Part shown: positions 58,247 through 64,000 of the stretch, one piece after another
Layout: the number at the start of each line of letters is the position of its first letter
Numbering within the stretch: position 1 is the stretch's first letter
From: a virus
Virus record (IMG/VR): IMGVR_UViG_3300027963_003275
Location: 1-64,000 of that record
Length of the DNA: 64,000 nt
Direction: 5' to 3' (one strand)
The notes under the pieces: model-generated
Databases searched by the model: none
What the model was told of the DNA's origin: nothing
Seen by the model: only the letters and a program-made list of their open reading frames with translations
Translations under genes and position numbers: made by a program

Positions 58247-58256
58247 ATGCTAGAAT
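58228..58256 (+). promoter_or_regulatory. Sigma-70-like promoter nested in the terminator
   Basis: TTGATT (58228-58233) in the hairpin loop, a 17-bp spacer and TAGAAT (58251-58256). It would drive the genes from 58278. Confidence 0.6.
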
Positions 58257-58277
58257 GAGATGAGATAACTTTATTAT

Positions 58278-58433
58278 ATGGATAGAGAAAAAGTTAAATT
58301 GATTATAAGAAATATGGAACTGCTTTTAGATTCTTTGAAAGCAGAAATCTATACAGACGTTCAAGCACATAAAGTAAAAAGTAATCAACGAATTATTGAT
58401 TACGATGAAGTATTTGAGGATAATGATGACTAG
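58278..58433 (+). CDS. Small acidic helical protein, 51 aa
   Basis: The product is helical with a Leu-rich core (RNMELLLDSLKAEIY) and an Asp-rich end. It overlaps the next small gene by about 8 nt. No domain is recognised. It is the first gene behind the early-type promoter. Confidence 0.55.
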   Translation: MDREKVKLIIRNMELLLDSLKAEIYTDVQAHKVKSNQRIIDYDEVFEDNDD

Positions 58434-58590
58434 CAGATCAAAACAGTTGGTTAAACTACTTAAAAAATTAATCAAACAGGAACATTTGTATTCAGATAAA
58501 CAACTGAAAGAAATGAAATCACAATTGAGAGTTGTGGAAACCGAACTTGTTCAATTGGAAAAACTTACATCAAAAGGATTTGGAAAATGA
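58426..58590 (+). CDS. Small Lys-rich coiled-coil protein, 54 aa
   Basis: The ATG at 58426 (or 58423) starts a charged helix with heptads (KQLVKLLKKLIKQ, then LKEMKSQLRVVETELVQLEKL). It overlaps the thyX start by 4 nt (ATGA). The function is unknown. Confidence 0.55.
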   Translation: MTSRSKQLVKLLKKLIKQEHLYSDKQLKEMKSQLRVVETELVQLEKLTSKGFGK

Positions 58591-59276
58591 AACCAGAAGT
58601 TAAACTCATTTCTGCCACACCAAACGCAGAACAACATATTGCTTATTGTGCCCGTGTAAGTAATCCAAAAAATCAAGAGAACTCAAACTTTGAAGGATTG
58701 CTTAAATATTGTATTAAGAATCAACACTGGAGCATCTTTGAACATGCATTCCTCACAGTTGAAATTAATACCTCGTTGGCGATTGCTACGCAAATCTTGC
58801 GTCATAGGTCTTTCACATTCCAACAATTCAGTCAAAGATATGCCGATAGTACGGAACTTCAAGTTGAACTTCCTGTACCTGATCTGCGGAGACAAGATAC
58901 AAAAAATAGACAAAATAGTACGGACGATCTTGGAAGTGATCTAACAGAAACTATGAGTTTGTTGATTAAAAATCATTTTGAAGAGAGTTTGAATATCTAC
59001 AATCTTCTTCTTGCTCAAGGAGTAGCAAAAGAATGTGCCCGTTTCGTGCTCCCACAGGCAACACAGACCCGTTTGTATATGTCGGGTTCTCTAAGGTCAT
59101 GGATGCACTATATCGACCTTCGTAGTGCTCACGGCACCCAGAAGGAGCATATGGAGGTTGCTGAAGCAATCCGTTGTATCTTTACCTGTCAGTTTCCTAC
59201 AATCTCTTCTTCTCTTGGTTGGGGTAGAGAAAACTGCCCTGAATGTATGGATGCACCTTCTATTACATTGGAATAA
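58587..59276 (+). CDS. thyX: FAD-dependent thymidylate synthase
   Basis: ThyX makes dTMP from dUMP using FAD and methylenetetrahydrofolate, feeding phage DNA synthesis. The 229-aa protein carries the signature RHRSFTFQQFSQR at residues 72-84. A C-terminal RLYMSGSLRSWMHYIDLR region provides nucleotide-binding Ser and Arg. Its start overlaps the preceding small gene by 4 nt. Confidence 0.95.
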   Translation: MKPEVKLISATPNAEQHIAYCARVSNPKNQENSNFEGLLKYCIKNQHWSIFEHAFLTVEINTSLAIATQILRHRSFTFQQFSQRYADSTELQVELPVPDLRRQDTKNRQNSTDDLGSDLTETMSLLIKNHFEESLNIYNLLLAQGVAKECARFVLPQATQTRLYMSGSLRSWMHYIDLRSAHGTQKEHMEVAEAIRCIFTCQFPTISSSLGWGRENCPECMDAPSITLE

Positions 59277-59300
59277 ATATCTTTACATATTATTAAAATA

Positions 59301-59540
59301 ATGCCAACTTATCGATTCGAAAATACAGAAACTGGTGAAATCTTTGAAAAATGGATGTATATGGCGGAAAAGGAACCTTTTCTCCAAGAAAATCCAAATA
59401 TCAAACCACTCATTCCCACACAAATGAATGTTGGGGAGGTGGGTGATTTATTGAGTAGACATGTTAGAAGAAACCCTGGATGGAATGATGTTCTACACAA
59501 GGTTTCAAAAGTTCCAGGCGCAAACGTAAAACCTATTTAA
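59301..59540 (+). CDS. FmdB-like small protein without zinc Cys, 79 aa
   Basis: The product begins MPTYRFENTETGEIFE, which follows the N-terminal strand pattern of FmdB/zinc-ribbon proteins but has lost all the Cys. The rest is helical with RRNPGWNDVLHK. It lies 2 nt before phoH. The function is unknown. Confidence 0.6.
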   Translation: MPTYRFENTETGEIFEKWMYMAEKEPFLQENPNIKPLIPTQMNVGEVGDLLSRHVRRNPGWNDVLHKVSKVPGANVKPI

Positions 59541-59542
59541 CT

Positions 59543-60301
59543 ATGGCAAGAAAAAGAAGGAGCAATGATAACCACCCAATTGGAGTTGGTTTGACGACTA
59601 GGCAAACAAAGAGAAAGAAACCAATTAGTGCTGAATATTTGGTTGATGTTGAACCTCTTACAGAAAATCAAAGAAAACTTTTTGAAGCATATAAAGAAGG
59701 TAAGCATTTAGTTGCTTATGGTGCTGCTGGTACAGGTAAGACCTTTATTACTCTTTACAACGCACTCAAAGATGTATTTGATGAAACAACACCATACGAA
59801 CAAATCTATGTGGTTCGTTCTCTTGTAGCAACTCGTGAGATTGGTTTTCTTCCAGGCGACCACGATGATAAGTCTGCTCTTTATCAAATTCCTTATAAGA
59901 ATATGGTAAAGTATATGTTCCAGATGCCAAGTGATGCTGACTTTGAGATGCTTTATGGTAATCTCAAATCACAAGAAACCATTAAGTTTTGGAGCACATC
60001 TTTCATTCGTGGTACAACACTTGATAATTCAATCATCATTATTGATGAAATGCAAAATCTTAATTTTCACGAATTGGATTCTATCATCACTCGTGTGGGT
60101 GAGAATAGTAGAATTTGTTTCTGTGGTGATGCAACTCAATCTGATTTGGTAAAAGGAAATGAAAGGAATGGTATTGTTGACTTTATGAATATTTTGAGAA
60201 AAATGGATTCATTTGAGTTGGTAGAATTTGGTGTTGATGATATTGTTCGTTCTGGACTTGTGAAAGAATATATTACTGCAAAACTTGAACTCGGGTTGTG
60301 A
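59543..60301 (+). CDS. phoH: PhoH-like ATPase
   Basis: The 252-aa P-loop ATPase has Walker A GAAGTGKT (60-67), a Walker B in IIIIDEMQN and the FCGDATQSDL motif, all standard for PhoH. The family is widespread in marine phages and linked to phosphate stress, although its biochemical role is unsettled. The N-terminus is basic and variable. It overlaps the next gene by one base. Confidence 0.93.
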   Translation: MARKRRSNDNHPIGVGLTTRQTKRKKPISAEYLVDVEPLTENQRKLFEAYKEGKHLVAYGAAGTGKTFITLYNALKDVFDETTPYEQIYVVRSLVATREIGFLPGDHDDKSALYQIPYKNMVKYMFQMPSDADFEMLYGNLKSQETIKFWSTSFIRGTTLDNSIIIIDEMQNLNFHELDSIITRVGENSRICFCGDATQSDLVKGNERNGIVDFMNILRKMDSFELVEFGVDDIVRSGLVKEYITAKLELGL

Positions 60302-60978
60302 TGTTTAACTATGTGGATTTGGATCTCCCTCAATTAGAGAGGGAGACTATTGATGGGGTTCGTTATTATAAGGTTCCCAATGAGGATGAGTTATTAAGAC
60401 TTGTCTCTATTACTTCTGTAACCAGTCATAAGAACCGTCAGTTCTTTGCTGATTGGAGAAAGAAAGTAGGAGAAGAACAAGCAAATAAAATCACAAAGCA
60501 AGCAACCAGTCGTGGGACTGATATGCATACACTTGCTGAAATGTATTTGAAGAATGAAGAATTTAATTCTGAAGTTCTTCCAATTTCGCAAATGTTATTT
60601 GGGATTGCGAAACCTTATTTGAATAAGATAAATAATATTCATGCACTTGAAAACTCTTTGTATAGCAAAGTTTTAGGTATTGCGGGAACTGTTGATTGTA
60701 TTGCAGAATATAATGGTGAATTGGCAGTTATTGACTTTAAGACTTCTAAGAAACCAAAACCAAGAGATTGGATTGAGCATTATTTCGTACAGTGTGCTGC
60801 CTATGCTTGCATGTTATACGAGATGACTGGTATAATGGTAAAGAAGTTTGTAATTATAATGGCTTGTGAAAACGGAGAATGTGAAATTTATGAAGAATAC
60901 GACAAAGGAAAGTACATCAAGTTACTCACCGAATATATTAGAGAATTTGTTAGAGATAAACTTCAGCAATATGAATGA
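60301..60978 (+). CDS. RecB/Cas4-like PD-(D/E)XK exonuclease
   Basis: The 225-aa protein has H76 in RGTDMH, D132 in GTVDCIAE, D145-x-K147 in AVIDFKTSKK and Q164/Y168 in QCAAYA. This is the RecB-type nuclease set. It probably trims or degrades DNA ends during recombination or host-DNA breakdown. It starts at the last base of phoH and overlaps gp33 by 8 nt. Confidence 0.8.
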   Translation: MFNYVDLDLPQLERETIDGVRYYKVPNEDELLRLVSITSVTSHKNRQFFADWRKKVGEEQANKITKQATSRGTDMHTLAEMYLKNEEFNSEVLPISQMLFGIAKPYLNKINNIHALENSLYSKVLGIAGTVDCIAEYNGELAVIDFKTSKKPKPRDWIEHYFVQCAAYACMLYEMTGIMVKKFVIIMACENGECEIYEEYDKGKYIKLLTEYIREFVRDKLQQYE

Positions 60979-61228
60979 TAAAATCAAGGAAGAAATAGAC
61001 AGCAAATTTTTGTGTCCTCAAAAGTTTGCTCAGGATATAGAGAATATTGTCAAAGAATCTAAAATCAATTATATTGATGCAATCGTCACGTATTGTGAAG
61101 AAAATAGTATTGAAATTGATACTATATCTAAATTAGTTTCTAAACCTTTGAAGGAGAAACTTAAAAATGATGCAACGGAATTAAATTTTTTGAAAAAAAC
61201 TACTCGTGCTGCTAAATTGCCGTTGTGA
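60971..61228 (+). CDS. 33: Late transcription coactivator gp33
   Basis: T4 gp33 bridges RNA polymerase, the late sigma gp55 and the sliding clamp to activate late promoters. The 85-aa product has YIDAIVTYCEENSIEID and LKNDATELNFLKK, and a C-terminal AAKLPL, as in cyanophage gp33 homologues. Its place between the nuclease and gp59 is the usual one. It is short and the match is by pattern only, so confidence is moderate. Confidence 0.7.
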   Translation: MNDKIKEEIDSKFLCPQKFAQDIENIVKESKINYIDAIVTYCEENSIEIDTISKLVSKPLKEKLKNDATELNFLKKTTRAAKLPL

Positions 61229-61815
61229 CACCCTTTGATGTATATAAAACTTACTTAGCATTCAAAAATCATTTTACAAAAGAAAATTACGACTACTTTA
61301 AGTATTGTGGAAAGTCCAGAGCATCTCTGGACTCTTTTCATAAGAGAAAGGATAGATATTTCTTTGAACGAACTTCTAGGCAGAAGAATGATGATGAAAT
61401 CAAAGCATATTTTGTAGCAAACTTTGCTGAATGTAATGATACTCAATCTTTATGGATTGGTGAAATCATTGAAAATGGAGAGCAAGTTTATACAAATTGG
61501 TTAAAGAAATCTCAAAGTCTTTTTTACTTATTTAAAACAGAAGCAGAAGTTTTTATAAACAAAGATAGTTTTGTAGAATTATTTGAAATCAAAAATAATC
61601 AGCACCCAGAGATTCTCAAAAAATATTTTCAAAAAGCAATCAGTTTAGAGACAATGGTGATATTGGATATGATATTGGGTTATGTTAATAAGTTTGATAA
61701 AAAATTAACAGACCCAGTGTGGGAAACCGTCAGTTTAAGAATTCGAAAGTATCAACCATTCCTAAATATTGACGTAGCAAAGTATAAAGAAATTCTCAAG
61801 GAGATTGTTTTATGA
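61225..61815 (+). CDS. 59: Helicase loader gp59
   Basis: gp59 loads helicase gp41 onto gp32-coated single strands at forks. The 196-aa protein opens with a GTG start overlapping gp33. It has YKTYLAFKNHFTKENYDYFKY and KSRASLDSFHKRKDRYFFER, the conserved N-terminal DNA-binding half. IKAYFVANF and a helical C-terminus follow. gp32 and gp33 lie beside it, as in T4. Confidence 0.88.
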   Translation: MTPFDVYKTYLAFKNHFTKENYDYFKYCGKSRASLDSFHKRKDRYFFERTSRQKNDDEIKAYFVANFAECNDTQSLWIGEIIENGEQVYTNWLKKSQSLFYLFKTEAEVFINKDSFVELFEIKNNQHPEILKKYFQKAISLETMVILDMILGYVNKFDKKLTDPVWETVSLRIRKYQPFLNIDVAKYKEILKEIVL

Positions 61816-62144
61816 GTAGATTTTTTGATTCAGAACAAGTCAGAGAATCTTTGTTTGAACTTGATAAACTACAACATAAACTTTTTAGTGAATTGATGGA
61901 AATTCCTTTTTCTGATACAGATAAAAAAAGGGAACATCTAGAAACGATGAAACAATTTTTGGAAAAACAAAAAGTTTTTATTTTTAGAATGTCTCTATCT
62001 GATGACCCAGACGCAGTAGAAATGAGAAATCGAATTCTTGATTCTGCTTTACTGTTTGGGTTAGAACCAGGAGATGATATCAATACGTTTTTTGCGAAGA
62101 TGGAAGAGTCAATTGAAAAACTTGAAAAGACCCTTGACGACTGA
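61812..62144 (+). CDS. DUF1825-like protein, 110 aa
   Basis: The protein is all-helical, starts MSRFFDSEQVRESLFELDKL and has METMKQFLEKQKVFIFRMSLSD-like composition and an acidic C-terminal helix. This matches DUF1825, a small family of cyanobacteria and their phages. Its position in the gp33-gp59-gp32 block suggests a replication or recombination role, but this is inference. It overlaps gp59 by 4 nt. Confidence 0.6.
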   Translation: MSRFFDSEQVRESLFELDKLQHKLFSELMEIPFSDTDKKREHLETMKQFLEKQKVFIFRMSLSDDPDAVEMRNRILDSALLFGLEPGDDINTFFAKMEESIEKLEKTLDD

Positions 62145-62162
62145 CCTTATATCTGCTATACT
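62134..62162 (+). promoter_or_regulatory. Sigma-70 promoter of gene 32
   Basis: TTGACG (62134-62139), a 17-bp spacer and TATACT (62157-62162) lie about 45 nt before gene 32 and overlap the end of the DUF1825-like gene. Confidence 0.8.
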
Positions 62163-62206
62163 TAATATGTACAATACTCTCAATACTACTAATACGGAGA
62201 ATACAA

Positions 62207-63106
62207 ATGTCTTTTGCTGATCTTAAAAAACAATCCAAGATGGGTTCTTTGACTGAAAAACTCATTAAACAAGTTGAGAAACTCAACGATGGTGGTTCCA
62301 AAGATGATGATCGTTTTTGGAAACCTGTAATGGATAAAGGTGGAACTGGTTCTGCTGTAATCCGTTTTCTTCCTGCTCCCGAAGGTTGTGAACTTCCTTG
62401 GGCACAGGTTTGGTCTCACGCATTTCAAGGAACTGGTGGTTGGTTGATTGATAATTGCCTCACTACTTTGGGACAAAACTGTCCTGTATGTGAAGCAAAC
62501 CGTGAACTTTGGAATACTGGTAGTAAGGATAACCAAAACATTGTTCGTGATCGTAAGCGTAAGCTTTCTTATTTCGCAAACATTTATGTTGTAAAAGACC
62601 CTGTGAACCCTGCGAATGAAGGACGAGTGTTCCTTTATAAGTTTGGTAAGAAAATCTTTGATAAGATTATGGCTTCTATGCAACCAGAGTTTGATGATGA
62701 AGAACCAATCAATCCTTTTGATTTCTGGAAGGGTGCTAACTTCAAACTGAAGTTGGTGAAAAAAGATGGTTATTGGAACTACGATAAGTCAGAGTTCGCA
62801 CCATCTTCTGCTCTTCTTGAAGATGATGATGAACTGGAAACAATCTATAAATCACTCAACAACTTGAATGATTTTGTTTCTCCAAGTGAGTTCAAGTCTT
62901 ATGAAGATTTGAAGAAACGTCTTGATTATACACTTGGTCTCAAAGGAACTCCTAAGTATCAAGACCCCGAGACGATTGGTGAAGAGGAAGAAGATGAAGT
63001 TTCACGTCCTGCGAAGGAAACTACTTCAGTTCGTCCTTCTGCTTCTAGTGATGACGAGGACGAGGATGATGCGATGTCTTACTTCCAGAAGTTGGCAGAG
63101 TCCTGA
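62207..63106 (+). CDS. 32: Single-stranded DNA-binding protein gp32
   Basis: gp32 coats single-stranded DNA and organises replication and recombination proteins. The 299-aa product has a basic N-terminus and an OB-fold core with GSAVIRFLPAPEG. A zinc site of His and Cys (WSHAFQG, DNCLTTLGQNCPVCE) follows, and a strongly acidic C-terminal tail (DDEDEDDAMSYF) recruits partners. It has its own early promoter and terminator. Confidence 0.93.
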   Translation: MSFADLKKQSKMGSLTEKLIKQVEKLNDGGSKDDDRFWKPVMDKGGTGSAVIRFLPAPEGCELPWAQVWSHAFQGTGGWLIDNCLTTLGQNCPVCEANRELWNTGSKDNQNIVRDRKRKLSYFANIYVVKDPVNPANEGRVFLYKFGKKIFDKIMASMQPEFDDEEPINPFDFWKGANFKLKLVKKDGYWNYDKSEFAPSSALLEDDDELETIYKSLNNLNDFVSPSEFKSYEDLKKRLDYTLGLKGTPKYQDPETIGEEEEDEVSRPAKETTSVRPSASSDDEDEDDAMSYFQKLAES

Positions 63107-63133
63107 TTTCAAAATCGACTTTTAAATCCATTT

Positions 63134-63164
63134 TACCCCCGAAAAAAATCGGGGGTATTTTTTT
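63134..63164 (+). terminator. Terminator of gene 32
   Basis: TACCCCCGA (63134-63142) pairs with TCGGGGGTA (63149-63157) around A6, followed by a T-run. It can also work for the convergent minus-strand gene. Confidence 0.92.
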
Positions 63165-63175
63165 GTCTGTAGGGT

Positions 63176-63472
63176 TCACACACCCATTACTTTTGGATTA
63201 TAACCACGTTTAGTATTTTGATCTACGTATTGTGAAGATTCCGCATATTTCATAATATTCTTCATATCACTTATAAAGACTGCTAAGTATTCTGGTTTTA
63301 GTATTAATAGTTTTCTTTTCTTTTCATTTTCCAAAACTTCATATTCATAATTACTGACTTCTTTGATGGATGTAGTTGTAATTTTAGACGCACTTGTATT
63401 TGTAATGGAAATTGGTTGAACGTCCGTTGATATTTTTACTTTTACACCACTTATAGGAGTTGGGGTAGACAT
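63176..63472 (-). CDS. Small protein on the opposite strand, 98 aa
   Basis: The product has a Thr/Ser/Pro-rich start and VKVKISTDV strand. An EYEVLENEKKRKLLILKPEYLAVF region follows, then a polar tail. It is convergent to gene 32 and follows the partial gene upstream by 16 nt, so it belongs to a minus-strand late or structural operon. The family was not recognised. Confidence 0.55.
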   Translation of the reverse strand: MSTPTPISGVKVKISTDVQPISITNTSASKITTTSIKEVSNYEYEVLENEKKRKLLILKPEYLAVFISDMKNIMKYAESSQYVDQNTKRGYNPKVMGV

Positions 63473-63488
63473 ATGGTTTTTATTTTAT

Positions 63489-64000
63489 TTAGATTTGTGG
63501 TTTGAGTTTAAATACAGGAACAATTACACCATTAACTTCTTCACCGACAATTTCGTATAATAATGGGGAAAGGACTACATCATTTTCAAATACAATATCA
63601 AGAACTTGAACTGTAGTATTTCCAGTTCTTCTTTTTACTATTGTGTTTCCACCCCAACTTGTGGGCCAATTAGTTAAAATATTTGTGATCTTGATATCAA
63701 TTTTATTTTCTCTTCCAGCAACTTTTAATTTAGAAAAGTTAGTAGTAATATCAGTTACAATTGCTTGTGTAGTTTCTGTATTGTTTTTATAAACAGGAAG
63801 ATATTGATTTAAATTAATTGTAATACTATAATTTGTATTTTCATTTGGAAATTCACTTAAAATATAGTCATTTTGACCTTCAGTAGTGGTGACTGATAGT
63901 GCTTTTGCTGGATCAACTTGATAACCACCAGGAATTACAACACGTCCATATTCGTCTCTAAACTCTACGGTTTCGTAATGATGAACTTTTCCAAGTTCTT
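63489..64000 (-). CDS. Opposite-strand protein, C-terminal 169 aa (start outside window)
   Basis: The minus-strand frame is open from the window end to a TAA at 63489. The visible part is beta-rich, with VEFRDEYGRVVIPGGYQVD, YSITINLNQYLPVYKNN, ITNILTNWPTSWGGNTIVKRR and the end VNGVIVPVFKLKPQI. Its composition fits a phage virion or baseplate protein, but no family is certain. It is likely co-transcribed with the gene at 63176. Confidence 0.6.
   Translation of the reverse strand, partial: ELGKVHHYETVEFRDEYGRVVIPGGYQVDPAKALSVTTTEGQNDYILSEFPNENTNYSITINLNQYLPVYKNNTETTQAIVTDITTNFSKLKVAGRENKIDIKITNILTNWPTSWGGNTIVKRRTGNTTVQVLDIVFENDVVLSPLLYEIVGEEVNGVIVPVFKLKPQI

Overview
The window is a contiguous piece of a T4-like cyanomyovirus genome, a tailed phage of marine Synechococcus or Prochlorococcus. 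Evidence: T4-type replication genes (43, uvsX, 41, 61, 59, 33, 32, nrdA, nrdB) occur beside photosynthesis genes (psbA, hli), mazG, phoH and thyX. The DNA is AT-rich, and late boxes of the TATAAATA / GATAAATA / CTAAATA kind precede many genes. The strain cannot be named from the sequence alone. The D1 protein has Glu at position 130, the high-light type.

Layout. 1-5.1 kb: replication and recombination block (C-terminus of DNA polymerase, UvsX, two iron/2-oxoglutarate oxygenases, helicase gp41, MazG-like). 5.1-11.3 kb and 15.8-19.4 kb: late-promoter genes for large low-complexity, probably virion-associated proteins. Some carry enzyme-like domains (PD-ExK nuclease, nucleotidyltransferase, HAD-like). 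11.3-15.8 kb: primase and ribonucleotide reductase. 19.5-23.8 kb: GIY-YIG-like nuclease, tail-lysozyme-type protein, tRNA-Gly, an S-layer-domain porin, a Dps-like protein, small genes and tRNA-Ile. 23.8-43.2 kb: 25 glycan genes, all on the + strand and mostly overlapping by 1-14 nt. They cover sugar-nucleotide synthesis, glycosyltransferases and methyltransferases, appear to form one early operon, and were probably aimed at host LPS or capsule. 43.2-46.5 kb: hli, then a lysis-like cassette (C39 peptidase, GH24 lysozyme, two-helix holin candidate, micro-membrane proteins, nuclease). 46.9-48.5 kb: an opposite-strand operon of three exported proteins. 48.6-51.8 kb: fibre-like protein and psbA, each behind a copy of the same structured leader, then an opposite-strand endonuclease VII-like gene. 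52-55.8 kb: small genes and two tandem glycine-rich adhesin-like proteins. 55.8-62.2 kb: small metabolic and replication genes (HNH, glutaredoxin, a glutamine-riboswitch-like element with short peptides, ThyX, PhoH, RecB-like nuclease, gp33, gp59, DUF1825-like). 62.2-63.1 kb: gp32. 63.2 kb to the end: opposite-strand genes, the last running off the window.

Regulation. Sigma-70-type promoters with exact 17-bp spacers drive early genes. Several have their -35 inside a preceding terminator hairpin, and late boxes likewise sit in or right behind terminators, so many junctions are compact terminator-promoter units. No gene-free stretch exceeds about 210 bases. The longest gaps (43486-43654, 48825-49033, 50195-50393, 20138-20306) hold terminators, promoters and structured leaders.

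Coordinates of starts were chosen by start codon, ribosome-binding site and overlap with the neighbour. Functional names rest on recognised motifs, not on database searches.
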